DNA of 64,000 nucleotides, taken from the NCBI RefSeq assembly GCF_047600445.1, contig NZ_JASGKT010000002.1:1922001-1986000 (forward strand), read 5' to 3'. This stretch comes from Piscinibacter sp047600445 (GTDB lineage: Bacteria; Pseudomonadota; Gammaproteobacteria; Burkholderiales; Burkholderiaceae_C). This document shows, piece after piece, positions 7,380-16,653 of this stretch. Positions within the stretch are counted from its first letter, which is position 1, and each line of letters starts with the position of its first letter. Made by a program: the position numbers and the translations under genes. The notes below the pieces were generated by a model. That model made no database searches and was not told the DNA's origin. It saw nothing but the letters and a program-made list of their open reading frames with translations.

Positions 7380-10300
7380 TCAGCCGACCCAGCGGCGGGC
7401 GTTGCGGAACATGCGCATCCAGGGGCTGGGCTGGCTGGCGTCGCCGCTGGTCCAGCTCATCTGCACGTTGCGGAACACACGCTCCGGGTGCGGCATCAGC
7501 ACGGTGAAGCGGCCGTCGGGCGTGGTCACCGCGGTCAGGCCGTCGGGGCTGCCGTTCGGGTTGGCCGGGTAGGCCTCGGTGGGCCGGCCGTGGTGGTCGA
7601 CGAAGCGCATCGCGCGCTGCACGGCCCTGGCGTCGCCGCGCTGCGAGAAGTCGGCGAAGCCCTCGCCGTGCGCCACCGCGATCGGGATGCGGCTGCCGGC
7701 CATGCCGGCGAAGAAGATCGACGGGCTGTCCAGCACCTCCACCAGCGCCAGCCGCGCCTCGAACTGCTCGCTGCGGTTGCGGGTGAACTTCGGCCAGGCC
7801 TGCGCGCCCGGGATCAGGGGCGCGAGCGCGGCCATCATCTGGCAGCCGTTGCACACGCCCAGCGCGAAGGTGTCGTCGCGCCCGAAGAAGGCCGCGAACT
7901 GCTCGGCCAGCGCCGGGTTGAACATCACCGAGCGCGCCCAGCCCTCGCCGGCGCCCAGCGTGTCGCCGTAGCTGAAGCCGCCGCAGGCGACGAAGCCCCG
8001 GAACATGTCCAGGCGCGCGCGGCCGGCCTGCAGGTCGCTCATGTGCACGTCGTAGGTCTCGAAGCCCGCCTGGTGCATCGCGTAGCTCATCTCGACGTGC
8101 GAGTTGACGCCCTGCTCGCGCAGGATCGCGAGCTTGGGTCGCGCCGCGGCGACGAAGGGCGCGGCGATGTCCTCGGCCGGATCGAACGTGAGGTGCAGGT
8201 GCAGGCCCGGGTCGTCGGGCGCGCCGGCGGCCGCGTGCTCGGCATCGGCGCAGGCCGGGTTGTCGCGCAGCGCGGCGATGCGCCAGCTCACCTCGTCCCA
8301 GGCCTGGTGCAGATCGCGCAGCGAGGCGCTGAACACCGCCTTGGCGTCGCGCCACACCTCGACCACGCCGCGCGCATTGGTCTTGCCGACGAAGTGGCTG
8401 TGCCGGCTCAGGCCGTGCGCGCGCAGCGTCTGCATCACCTCGTTGCGCACGGCGCTGGGCACTTGCAGCACCACGCCGAGTTCCTCGTTGAACAGCGCCT
8501 CCAGCGTCAGGCGCTGGCGCCGCGCGCCCACCTGGGTGGCCCAGTTCTTGGTGTCGCCGTACTCGGCGCGGCTGTCGGCGATGCCGTCGCCTTCGGTGAC
8601 CAGCAGGTCGACGTTCAGGTCGACGCCCATGTGCCCGGCGAAGGCCATCTCGCACACCGTGGCCCACAGGCCGCCGTCGCTGCGGTCGTGGTAGGCGAGG
8701 ATGCGGCCCTGGCCGCGCAGCTCGTTGACCGCCGCGACCAGGGCCTTCAGCAGCGCCGGGTCGTCGAGGTCGGGCACGGTGTCGCCGAACTGGCCGAGCA
8801 CCTGCGCCAGCATCGAGCCGCCCATGCGCCGCCGGCCCTGGCCGAGATCGACCAGCACCAGCGTGGTGTCGCCCGGCTGAAGCTGCGGCGTCAGCGTGGG
8901 CCGCACGTCGGCGATGCTGGCGAAGGCCGAGACGATCAGGCTCACCGGCGCGGTGACCTGCTTCGCCTCACCGCCATCGTTCCAGCGCGTGCGCATCGAC
9001 AGCGAATCCTTGCCCACCGGCACGCTGATGCCCAGCGCCGGGCACAACGCCATGCCGACCGCTTTCACGGTGTCGTACAGCGCCGCGTCTTCGCCCGGCT
9101 CGCCGCATGCGGCCATCCAGTTGCACGAGAGCTTGACGCGCGCCAGCTCGATCGGCGCGGCCAGCAGGTTGGTGATGGCCTCGCCCACCGCCATCCGGCC
9201 CGAGGCCGGCGCGTCCAGTGCGGCCAGCGGCGTGCGCTCGCCCATGCTCATCGCCTCGCCGGCGAAGCCGCCGTAGTCGGCCAGCGTCACGGCGCAGTCG
9301 GCCACCGGCACCTGCCAGGGGCCGACCATCTGGTCGCGGTGGTCGAGCCCGCCGACGGTGCGGTCGCCGATGGTGATCAGGAAACGCTTGCTGGCCACCG
9401 TCGGGTGGCGCAGCACGTCGAAGGCGGCCTGCTCCAGCGCCACGTCGTCGAGCTGCAGCGGCGCGGCCGCGCGCGCCACGCGCCGCACGTCGCGCTGCAT
9501 GCGCGGCGGCTTGCCGAGCAGCACGTCCATGGGCATGTCGATCGCGACAGCCTGGTCGATGCCGGCACCCTGGTCGATCCGGGCACTCCGTTCGGGCTGA
9601 GCGTGTCGAAGCCCTTCGACAGGCTCAGGGCGAACGGGTGCAATGGGCTCAGGGCGAACGGGTGCAATGGGGTCAGGGCGAACCGGTGCAACGGGCTCGG
9701 GGGGAACGGGTGGAACAGGCTCGGGGCGAGCGGATGAATCCACCAGCACGAGCTGCTTCTCGTCGGTGGCCACACCGACGATCGCGAACGGGCAGCGCTC
9801 GCGTTCGGCCATCGCCCGGAACAGCGGCAGCGCGTCGGCGCGCAGCGCGATCACGTAGCGCTCCTGGCTCTCGTTGCACCAGATCTCCTTGGGCGCCAGG
9901 CCGGACTCCTCCAGCGGCACCTTGGACAGGTCGAAGCGCGCGCCCCGGCCCGCCCCGTCGACCAGCTCCGGGAACGCATTGCTGATGCCGCCGGCGCCCA
10001 CGTCGTGGATCGCCAGGATGGGATTCACCTCGCCCAGCGCCCAGCAGTGGTTGATGACCTCCTGCGCGCGGCGCTGGATCTCCGGGTTGCCGCGCTGCAC
10101 CGAGTCGAAATCCAGCTCGGCGGCGTTGGCGCCGGCGGCCATCGAACTCGCGGCGCCGCCACCCATGCCGATGCGCATGCCGGGGCCGCCCAGTTGCACC
10201 AGCAGCGTGCCGGCGGGGAACTCGATCTTGCGCGTCTGCGACGCCGAGATCGTGCCCAAGCCGCCGGCGATCATGATCGGCTTGTGGTAGCCGCGCCGCA

Positions 10301-11564
10301 CGCCGGCCACCGTCTGTTCGTAGACGCGGAAGTAGCCCAGCAGGTTGGGCCGGCCGAACTCGTTGTTGAACGCGGCGCCGCCGATGGGGCCGTCGATCAT
10401 GATCTGCAAGGGGCTGGCGATGTGGGCGGGCTTGCCGCAGGGCTCGCGCTCCCAGGGCTCGGGATTGTCAGGCCCGGACAAGCCGGGCCGGCCGGGCAGG
10501 TGCAGGTTGGAGACCGAGAAACCCGTCAGCCCCGCCTTGGGCCGCGAGCCGCGCCCGGTGGCGCCTTCGTCGCGGATCTCGCCGCCGGCGCCGGTGGCCG
10601 CGCCCGGGAAGGGCGAGATGGCGGTCGGGTGGTTGTGCGTCTCCACCTTCATCAGCACGTGCGCGGTGTCGCGGCGCGGCGCGTACACCGGAGCGTTGGT
10701 GTAGCCCTGCGGCAGCCAGCACTCGACCTCGTGGCCTTCCATCACGCTGGCGTTGTCGCTGTAGGCGATCACCGTGTGCTGCGGCGCGAGCTGGTGGGTG
10801 TGGCGGATCATGCCGAACATCGACTTCTCTTGCGCCACGCCGTCGATCGTGAACTGCGCATTGAAGATCTTGTGGCGGCAGTGCTCGGAGTTCGCCTGCG
10901 CGAACATCATCAGCTCGACGTCGGTCGGGTTGCGCTTCAGGCCGGTGAAGGCGTCGACCAGGTAGTCGATCTCGTCGTCGGACAGCGCCAGGCCGAAATC
11001 GGCGTTCGCCGCCACCAGCGCCGCGCGGCCGCGGCCCAGCACGTCGACGTGCTCCATCGGCTTGCCCGGCTGCTCGTCGAACAGGTGCCTCGCGTCGTCG
11101 CGCGAGCGCAGCACGCTCTCGGTCATGCGGTCGTGCAGCAGCGCGGCGCAGGCGTTCAGTTCGTCGTCGCTCAGGGCCTTGGCGCCGCCGAGCAGGCCGC
11201 TCTTGAGCACGAGGCGGTATTCGGTGACGCGCTCGACGCGCCGGATCGCCAGGCCGCAGTTGTGCGCGATGTCGGTGGCCTTCGAGGCCCAGGGCGACAC
11301 CGTGCCCAGGCGCGGCGCCACCACCAGCAGCGCGCCCTCGCCCGAGCCGGCATAGGGGTCGCCGTAGCGCAGCAGCGCTTCGAGCTTGTCGCGCTCGGCG
11401 CCGGCCAGCGCATGCTCGCTCCACACCCAGTGCACGTGTCGGGCGTGCACGGCCGTGATGCGCGGCTGCACCGCCTGCAAGCGCGGCAGCAGCGCTTGCG
11501 CGCGGAAGGCGGACAGCGCGTTGCCGCCCTCGAAGTGGAACAGGTGCTGGGGGCTGGAGCTCAC
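7380..11564 (-). CDS. purL: Phosphoribosylformylglycinamidine synthase (large single-chain PurL)
   Basis: Fourth step of purine synthesis: FGAR + ATP + glutamine to FGAM. At 1394 residues it is the large proteobacterial form, about 100 longer than the E. coli enzyme. Order: N-terminal PurS-like domain, linker, two AIRS-type FGAM synthase domains (VETHNHPTAISPFPGAATG, GGLGTI, GVPIGKDSL-like PVGKDSLSM), and a class I glutaminase domain with the nucleophile Cys in LGVCNGCQMM (about residue 1237) and PHPERVF near the end. An in-frame low-complexity insertion of about 55 residues (about 607-665) lies where E. coli goes directly from the first synthase domain to the PLDVLLGK-like segment. The start is GTG at 11564. 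The ORF is intact, so the enzyme is presumably functional with an extra flexible loop. Confidence 0.95.
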   Translation of the reverse strand: MSSSPQHLFHFEGGNALSAFRAQALLPRLQAVQPRITAVHARHVHWVWSEHALAGAERDKLEALLRYGDPYAGSGEGALLVVAPRLGTVSPWASKATDIAHNCGLAIRRVERVTEYRLVLKSGLLGGAKALSDDELNACAALLHDRMTESVLRSRDDARHLFDEQPGKPMEHVDVLGRGRAALVAANADFGLALSDDEIDYLVDAFTGLKRNPTDVELMMFAQANSEHCRHKIFNAQFTIDGVAQEKSMFGMIRHTHQLAPQHTVIAYSDNASVMEGHEVECWLPQGYTNAPVYAPRRDTAHVLMKVETHNHPTAISPFPGAATGAGGEIRDEGATGRGSRPKAGLTGFSVSNLHLPGRPGLSGPDNPEPWEREPCGKPAHIASPLQIMIDGPIGGAAFNNEFGRPNLLGYFRVYEQTVAGVRRGYHKPIMIAGGLGTISASQTRKIEFPAGTLLVQLGGPGMRIGMGGGAASSMAAGANAAELDFDSVQRGNPEIQRRAQEVINHCWALGEVNPILAIHDVGAGGISNAFPELVDGAGRGARFDLSKVPLEESGLAPKEIWCNESQERYVIALRADALPLFRAMAERERCPFAIVGVATDEKQLVLVDSSARPEPVPPVPPEPVAPVRPDPIAPVRPEPIAPVRPEPVEGLRHAQPERSARIDQGAGIDQAVAIDMPMDVLLGKPPRMQRDVRRVARAAAPLQLDDVALEQAAFDVLRHPTVASKRFLITIGDRTVGGLDHRDQMVGPWQVPVADCAVTLADYGGFAGEAMSMGERTPLAALDAPASGRMAVGEAITNLLAAPIELARVKLSCNWMAACGEPGEDAALYDTVKAVGMALCPALGISVPVGKDSLSMRTRWNDGGEAKQVTAPVSLIVSAFASIADVRPTLTPQLQPGDTTLVLVDLGQGRRRMGGSMLAQVLGQFGDTVPDLDDPALLKALVAAVNELRGQGRILAYHDRSDGGLWATVCEMAFAGHMGVDLNVDLLVTEGDGIADSRAEYGDTKNWATQVGARRQRLTLEALFNEELGVVLQVPSAVRNEVMQTLRAHGLSRHSHFVGKTNARGVVEVWRDAKAVFSASLRDLHQAWDEVSWRIAALRDNPACADAEHAAAGAPDDPGLHLHLTFDPAEDIAAPFVAAARPKLAILREQGVNSHVEMSYAMHQAGFETYDVHMSDLQAGRARLDMFRGFVACGGFSYGDTLGAGEGWARSVMFNPALAEQFAAFFGRDDTFALGVCNGCQMMAALAPLIPGAQAWPKFTRNRSEQFEARLALVEVLDSPSIFFAGMAGSRIPIAVAHGEGFADFSQRGDARAVQRAMRFVDHHGRPTEAYPANPNGSPDGLTAVTTPDGRFTVLMPHPERVFRNVQMSWTSGDASQPSPWMRMFRNARRWVG
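9550..9587. repeat. 18-bp tandem repeat, two copies, inside purL
   Basis: Two adjacent near-identical 18-base units of the type (G/C)CCTGGTCGATNCCGGCA occur here. In the purL frame they give two similar six-residue units around GIDQ and RIDQ. They border the palindromic insertion and keep the reading frame. Confidence 0.7.
9589..9739. repeat. Palindromic repeat plus five 24-bp tandem units inserted in frame in purL
   Basis: The segment 9589-9636 is an imperfect palindrome (two 23-base arms, 3 mismatches, 2-base centre CC) with the half-site TGAGC-TGTCGAAG, a repeat seen between and within genes in many proteobacteria. From 9621 its right arm continues as 24-base tandem units (9621-9644, 9645-9668, 9669-9692, 9693-9716, 9717-9739, the last one base short and degenerate), consensus GGGCTCAGGGCGAACGGGTG plus CAAT. 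Because 24 is a multiple of three, the units encode a repeated APVRPEPI-like octapeptide in PurL. Similarity falls toward 9739, suggesting stepwise duplication followed by drift. Confidence 0.9.
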
Positions 11565-11624
11565 GCGACGGTCTCGGAATGGAAGGCCGGCCTCGGGGCC
11601 AGGGCGCCCCGGTGGAAACGCGCG

Positions 11625-11630
11625 ATTTTA
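11625..11630 (-). promoter_or_regulatory. Candidate -10 of the purL promoter
   Basis: On the minus strand this reads TAAAAT, an AT-rich island in very GC-rich DNA, about 60 bases upstream of the purL GTG and just after the stop of the upstream hydrolase gene. No clear -35 is visible. No purine riboswitch-like structure was seen in the leader. Confidence 0.35.
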
Positions 11631-11663
11631 CGTGGCCGGTGCTGCGGCCGAGGCCGCCGGCAT

Positions 11664-12506
11664 TCAGCGCACTTCGGTCATGAACTTCAGCAGGCGGGCG
11701 GTGGCGTCCTTCGTGGTTTCCGGGCTGTAGATGTAGCCCCTGGAGGCCAGGCCGACCTTGTCCCAGGCATGAGACGCCTCGGGGAAGACATGCCACTGCA
11801 CCGGCTTGCCGGCCGCCTTCAGCTCGTCGAGCCGGGGAAAGCACGGGGCGGCCGGCACCTCCTCGTCGCGCCCGCCCATCAGCAACAGCAGCGGCCGGTC
11901 GATGTCGTCCAGCACCAGCGCGTGGGTCTTGAACGCGCAGCTTCCGTAGTTGACCACGGTGGCCGCGAAGCGCCGCTGCGACCCCGCCAGGCTCGCACTC
12001 TGCGGCGACGCCAGCAAGGCCGAGACGAACGCCCCCCAGCTGTAGCCGACCTGGTAGATGCGTCCGCCGTCGACGAAGGGCTTGGAGGCCAGCAAGGCGA
12101 GCGCCGCATAGGCGTCGGCGATGCCGCTCGACGTGCTCGGCGTGCGCACCGCGCAGTTGTCGAAGCCGCGCGGCCCGAAGCTGTCGATCACCAGCGTCAC
12201 GTAGCCGGCCGCCAGCAGCGTCTGCGCGTGCTGCTTCATGTGGGCATTGGGCGCGCCCTTGAGCCCGCCGCAGGTGTGCATCAGCACGACGGCCGGGAAA
12301 GGCCCGTCGCCCGCCGGCTTGAAGACCACGTTCGCGACGTCGGTGAACAGGCCGATCGACTCCTTCACCTCGCCGGCGAAGGCCACCGGCTTCAGGTCCA
12401 GGGGCGGCTGGAGCTGCGCCGCCAGGTCCTGGGCAGCCGCGCCCGGCGCGGCCAGGGCGAGAACGGTTGCAGCGACGGCCAGCGGGCCCACGCGTCGATT
12501 CATCAT
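11664..12506 (-). CDS. Secreted dienelactone-hydrolase-family alpha/beta hydrolase
   Basis: A 280-residue protein with a clear signal peptide (MMNRR, then a hydrophobic core, AAPGAAAQ cleavage region near residue 26), so it acts in the periplasm or outside. The alpha/beta hydrolase core shows VVLMHTCGG (oxyanion strand), the nucleophile elbow GYSWGA with Ser where classical dienelactone hydrolases have Cys, GGRDEEVP with the likely acid, and EASHAWD with the catalytic His. The start is supported by GGAGGT 7 bases upstream of the ATG at 12506. It stands 68 bases downstream of the diguanylate cyclase gene and about 100 bases upstream of purL on the same strand. Substrate unknown; ester or lactone hydrolysis is the family role. 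Confidence 0.85.
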   Translation of the reverse strand: MMNRRVGPLAVAATVLALAAPGAAAQDLAAQLQPPLDLKPVAFAGEVKESIGLFTDVANVVFKPAGDGPFPAVVLMHTCGGLKGAPNAHMKQHAQTLLAAGYVTLVIDSFGPRGFDNCAVRTPSTSSGIADAYAALALLASKPFVDGGRIYQVGYSWGAFVSALLASPQSASLAGSQRRFAATVVNYGSCAFKTHALVLDDIDRPLLLLMGGRDEEVPAAPCFPRLDELKAAGKPVQWHVFPEASHAWDKVGLASRGYIYSPETTKDATARLLKFMTEVR

Positions 12507-12574
12507 GAACGGCACCTCCCGCCCGAGTGTAGGAGAGCGCAGCCGCGCGGCGGCACGGGTCTCGCTTCCCGCGA

Positions 12575-14248
12575 TCAGGGGTGCGGCCGGAGTCCCGCCC
12601 CGACCAGCCGGTTGCGCCCGCCCCGCTTGGCGGCATAGAGCGCGGCGTCGGCGCGCACGCACAGCGCGTGGGCGTCTTCGCCCGCGCCCGCCCGGGCCAG
12701 CCCGATGCTGACCGTGACCCGCAGCCCGGGCACGATCGCGGCCCAGTCGTGGTGGGCCACGCGCAGGCGCAGCCGTTCGCACACCTCGTCCGCCGCCGTC
12801 TCACTGCCGGTCAACACCAGCACGAACTCCTCGCCGCCGCAGCGCGCCACCAGGTCGCCGGCGCGTGTGCTCTCGCGCAACAGGCGGGCCAGCTCGCGCA
12901 GCACACCGTCGCCGGCGGCGTGGCCATGGTTGTCGTTGATGGCCTTGAAATGGTCGATGTCGATCATCGCCACGTGCAGGCTGCGTGGCGGCCCGGCGCC
13001 GTCCACGGGCAGCAACTCGGCCAGCCGCAGGTCGAGCGCGCGGCGGTTCGCCAGGCCGGTGAGCGAATCCTCGAGCGCCGCCTTGGCCGCCGCCGCGGCG
13101 CGCGCTTCGAGCTCACCGGCACGCCGGCGCAGCCGCTGCGCCTCGTGGCGCGCGTTCTGCACTTCGAGTTCGCGCAACAGGGCGCGGTTGTGCGCGTCCT
13201 GACGCTCGCGCGCCTCGCGCCGCTCCAGTGCCAGCAGCGCCTCGGCGGCCGCCAGCGCCGGCTCGGCGGCGCCGCGCGCCTTGTGCGCGCGATGGCGCAT
13301 GTCGAGCAGCCGGCGCAACTGGTTCGCACGGCCGCGCAGATCGGCTTCGTCGATCCGCTCGTCGAGTAGCGCACAGGCCTGCTCCGCCGCCCCGGTGGCG
13401 ATCAGCCATTCGGCTTCGTACAGCAGCGCCATCCACGCGAACGTGTGCATGCCGCTGCGCTGCGCCAGGGCACGATAGCGCTCGACCGCGTCACGCATCG
13501 CGTCCAGCTCGCCGGCCTCCAGCAGCGCCCCGCATTCGACGCCGCAGCAGTACATGCGCTGGTGCGGATGCTCGCCGCACAGCGCGCTGGCGCTGCGCAC
13601 GGCCTGCAGCGCGCGCCGGGCGTCGGACTCCCGGCCGGCATCGTCGCCGTCGCGCCCGCCGCTGCGGATGCGCTGCATCAGCGTCACGGCCATGTTCATG
13701 TGGGCGGCGAAACGCGGTTCGTTTTCGCCGCATTCCTGCGCAACGTCGACCGCTTCGTGCAGATGCTCCAGGGCGCGATCGAAGTTGCCGATCGCCTCGT
13801 AGGTGCAGCCGAGCCGGTTCAGGCTCCACGACAGCAACCGCGGCGAGCCGAGCGTGCGTGCGCGTTGCAGCGCCTCCAGCGCGCACGCCAGGGCCTCGCC
13901 GGTCAGTCCGGTCTCGTTGCAGGCCTGGGTCAGCGTGTTGCGCAGCTCGATGCTCCATTCCGGCCGCTGCGCCAGGTCCACCTCCGGCAGTGCGGCTCGC
14001 CCGAACTGCACGGCCTCCTCGAGCCTCCCCTGGCGGAACACGTGCAGCGTCAACAGCGTCGCCGCACGCGCGGCGGCGGCGGGGTCGCCGCAAGCCTGCG
14101 CCAGCGCCCGCGCCTCGCGCGCATGTCGCTCGCCGGCCGTGTAGTCGGCAGCATCGCGCGCCGCCTCGCAGGCCGCGAGCAGCGACGCCAGCTCGTCGCG
14201 CGAGCCGGCGGCATCGGCAGCTTTTGCCGTCATCTCTCCGGATTCCAT
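12575..14248 (-). CDS. Soluble TPR-containing diguanylate cyclase (GGEEF)
   Basis: About 557 residues. The N-terminal 330 residues are helical repeats of TPR type (for example LACALEALQRARTLG and the segment NFDRALEHLHEAVDVAQECGE), with no membrane span or signal peptide. A short coiled coil (QRLRRRAGELEARAAAAAKA) joins to a GGDEF domain starting DSLTGLANRRALD. The catalytic motif is GGEEF, and the RAGD five residues before it is the RxxD inhibitory I-site, so the enzyme should make c-di-GMP with product inhibition. The start is uncertain: ATG at 14248, a GTG at 14263 or an ATG at 14233 are in frame and none has an ideal Shine-Dalgarno site. It is divergent from the siderophore receptor gene. 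Confidence 0.9.
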   Translation of the reverse strand: MESGEMTAKAADAAGSRDELASLLAACEAARDAADYTAGERHAREARALAQACGDPAAAARAATLLTLHVFRQGRLEEAVQFGRAALPEVDLAQRPEWSIELRNTLTQACNETGLTGEALACALEALQRARTLGSPRLLSWSLNRLGCTYEAIGNFDRALEHLHEAVDVAQECGENEPRFAAHMNMAVTLMQRIRSGGRDGDDAGRESDARRALQAVRSASALCGEHPHQRMYCCGVECGALLEAGELDAMRDAVERYRALAQRSGMHTFAWMALLYEAEWLIATGAAEQACALLDERIDEADLRGRANQLRRLLDMRHRAHKARGAAEPALAAAEALLALERREARERQDAHNRALLRELEVQNARHEAQRLRRRAGELEARAAAAAKAALEDSLTGLANRRALDLRLAELLPVDGAGPPRSLHVAMIDIDHFKAINDNHGHAAGDGVLRELARLLRESTRAGDLVARCGGEEFVLVLTGSETAADEVCERLRLRVAHHDWAAIVPGLRVTVSIGLARAGAGEDAHALCVRADAALYAAKRGGRNRLVGAGLRPHP

Positions 14249-14402
14249 GCTGGATGTGCCCACAGTGGCAGCCGGGTTCGTATTTCAGCGCCGCGACGGC
14301 CGCTCGCAGGCGAGGCGCGGGCTAGGACGCGGACGTGTGCCGGTATCGGCAAGCTTCCGACGTATCCAGACAACAGGTGAGCGGTTAGGTGCAACATATA
14401 AT

Positions 14403-14421
14403 GGGAATGATTCTTGTTCAT
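14403..14421. promoter_or_regulatory. Candidate Fur box upstream of the siderophore receptor
   Basis: The 19 bases GGGAATGATTCTTGTTCAT, in an unusually AT-rich stretch, resemble the Fur consensus (GATAATGATAATCATTATC), with the central AATGATT core and partial 7-1-7 symmetry. It lies 27 bases before the ATG of the TonB-dependent receptor at 14449, as expected for iron repression. The rest of the 14249-14448 gap shows nothing else recognisable. Confidence 0.6.
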
Positions 14422-14448
14422 TACAGTCAATAAAGAAGAGCCAAGCCC

Positions 14449-16617
14449 ATGCAAACCACCCGCTCCCGCCCCCTGCGACTCAACGCCATCATGCTGGCGC
14501 TGCTGGCCGCCAGCGCCGCTTCCGCCGTGAACGCCCAGACCGCCGCCGCCGAGGAGAGGAGCGAGCCGCGAGAAGCCAAACCCGTGGTGCTGGCGCCGAT
14601 CACCGTGCGCAGCACCTACGAGCGCGAAGACCTGCCCGGCCTGGCGCCGGGGCGCAAGGCGGCCAAGGGCGCGCGCCTGGGCATCCTGGGCGCCACCTCG
14701 ATCGCAGACGCGCCGGTGCACGTCAACGCCTACACGCGCGAGCTGGCCGAGGACTGGTCGGCGCTGACGCTGCAGGACGTGCTGGAGAACGACTCCGCCG
14801 TCGTCTTCACCACCAATAAGAACCACCTGCTGCAGAACTTCAACCTGCGCGGGCTGGACATGGGCGCGATGGACATCGCCACCAACGGCCTGTACGGCAT
14901 CGCGCCGGCCAACTCGGTGCCGATCGAGATGTTCGAGCGCGTCGAGGTGCTGCGCGGGCCGAACGTGCTGCTGTCGGGCATGCCGCCCAACAGCAGCGTG
15001 GCGGGCACCGTCAACATGGTGACCAAGCGCGCGCTGCCGCAGCCCATCGCCGAGCTGACGCTGACCTACGGCACGCGCTCCTACGGCCAGGTGCATGCCG
15101 ACGTGGGCCAGCGCTTCGGCGACGCCCAGCGCCTGGGCGTGCGCTTCAACGGCGTCTATGGCGACGGCGAGATGGGCGCCAAGGGCGAGAACCAGAAGCG
15201 CCTGGTGGGCGCGCTCGCGCTCGACTACCTGGGCGACAGCGCCCGCTTCTCGCTCGACCTGTACAACAGCGTCAACAAGATCGACGGCGGCAGCCCCGGC
15301 ATGTTCAACTTCCTGGGCAACGCGGCGATTCCCGGCGTGGGCGTGCTGCTGGCTCCGCCCAAGGGCGACACCAATATGTTCCGCGGCACGCACGGTAAGT
15401 ACGACAACAGCGGCGTGCTGGCGCGCGCCGAGCTCGACTTCACGCGCGACTGGCAGGGCTACCTCGCGCTGGGCGGCTCCGAGGCCGAGGGCAAGGGCCT
15501 GCTGTTCGGCACCCGCGCCTTCGTCACCGGCGCGGACGGCACCACGCGCGGCGCGGTCTACCACGTGCACACCAAGTCCGAGCGCCGCACGGCCGAGGCG
15601 GGCGTGATCGGCAAGTTCGACACCGGCCCCGTCAAGCACCGCCTGCAGTTGTCGGCCAACGTCCTCAAGCACAAGGAAGGGACGGTGAACACGCCCTGCA
15701 ACTACTGCTACACCACCAACATGTACGACCCGGTGGAGCCGCCCTTCCCGGCCGCGCCCACCTGGACCGACTACACCACCCGGAACGACTACCGCTCGCT
15801 GGCCGTGGCCGACATCCTGGGCTTCGCCGGCGACACGGTGCTGCTGACCGTGGGCGGGCGCCACCAGACCGTGAAGATGCCGCTGTCGAACTACAGCGAA
15901 AGCCGCTTCTCGCCGATGGTCGCCGCCGTCGTGCGCCCCTGGGGCGACGCCGTTTCGCTGTTCGGCAACTACACCGAGGGGCTGGAGCCGGGCCAGGTGG
16001 TCGGCGTGGGCTACACCAACACCGGCGACGCCCTGCCGCCGAAGCAGACCAAGCAGTTCGAGCTGGGCGTGAAGCTGCAGACCGGCGAGCTGACGCACAC
16101 CTTCAGCGCCTACGAGATCAAGCGCCCGTCGTTCATCGGCGTCGACGAAGGCGGCGCCCTGCCCGCGCTGCGCGACGCCGGCGAGCAGCGCCTGCGCGGC
16201 GTGGAGTGGAGCGTGTACGGCGAACTGGCGCAGAACGTGTCGCTGCTGGGCGGCATCACCCGCCTCGAGTCCGAGCAGCGCAACACCGGCCGCGACACCT
16301 TCGGCGTACCCGAGTGGCGCGCCCGCATCGGCGCCGACTGGCAGACCCCGGTGCCGGGCCTGAAGGTGGGCGGCCGCGTGATCCACACCGGCAAGCAGTG
16401 GTCCGACTCGGGCAACCGCCTGCGCGTGCCGTCGTGGAACCGCCTCGACCTGGACGCCGGCTACGCCACCAAGTTCGTCGACACGCCCGTGCGCTTCAAC
16501 GCCAGCGTCGAGAACGTCACCGACAAGAAGTACTGGATCGGCCTGTTCGCCGACGGCTTCGTGATGCCGGGCGCGCCGCGCACCTTCAAGGTGTCGGCCA
16601 CGGTCTCGTTCTGGTAG
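14449..16617 (+). CDS. TonB-dependent siderophore receptor
   Basis: Outer-membrane receptor of 722 residues with a signal peptide (cleavage near VNAQT, residue about 30). A plug domain follows with DVLENDSAV, FNLRGLDMG, ERVEVLRGPNVLLSGMPPNSSVAGTVNMVTKRA, which is the siderophore-receptor plug pattern, then a 22-strand barrel ending in the C-terminal KVSATVSFW with terminal aromatic residue. It is probably repressed by Fur through the box at 14403-14421. It heads an operon with three small or medium inner-membrane proteins (16654-18849). No siderophore biosynthesis gene is nearby, so it likely takes up an external or remotely encoded siderophore. The exact ligand cannot be told. Confidence 0.93.
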   Translation: MQTTRSRPLRLNAIMLALLAASAASAVNAQTAAAEERSEPREAKPVVLAPITVRSTYEREDLPGLAPGRKAAKGARLGILGATSIADAPVHVNAYTRELAEDWSALTLQDVLENDSAVVFTTNKNHLLQNFNLRGLDMGAMDIATNGLYGIAPANSVPIEMFERVEVLRGPNVLLSGMPPNSSVAGTVNMVTKRALPQPIAELTLTYGTRSYGQVHADVGQRFGDAQRLGVRFNGVYGDGEMGAKGENQKRLVGALALDYLGDSARFSLDLYNSVNKIDGGSPGMFNFLGNAAIPGVGVLLAPPKGDTNMFRGTHGKYDNSGVLARAELDFTRDWQGYLALGGSEAEGKGLLFGTRAFVTGADGTTRGAVYHVHTKSERRTAEAGVIGKFDTGPVKHRLQLSANVLKHKEGTVNTPCNYCYTTNMYDPVEPPFPAAPTWTDYTTRNDYRSLAVADILGFAGDTVLLTVGGRHQTVKMPLSNYSESRFSPMVAAVVRPWGDAVSLFGNYTEGLEPGQVVGVGYTNTGDALPPKQTKQFELGVKLQTGELTHTFSAYEIKRPSFIGVDEGGALPALRDAGEQRLRGVEWSVYGELAQNVSLLGGITRLESEQRNTGRDTFGVPEWRARIGADWQTPVPGLKVGGRVIHTGKQWSDSGNRLRVPSWNRLDLDAGYATKFVDTPVRFNASVENVTDKKYWIGLFADGFVMPGAPRTFKVSATVSFW

Positions 16618-16653
16618 ACGGCCTTCCTGTCGATCCGGCACGGCCGAGTTCGC

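Noticed and set aside
9589..9739. Possibility that purL is broken by the insertion
   Set aside because: All repeat units are multiples of three and the reading frame continues to the glutaminase domain with catalytic residues intact, so it is an insertion and not a pseudogene.
9589..9739. Tandem repeats considered as a CRISPR array
   Set aside because: The units are directly adjacent without unique spacers and lie inside a coding sequence; no cas gene is present.
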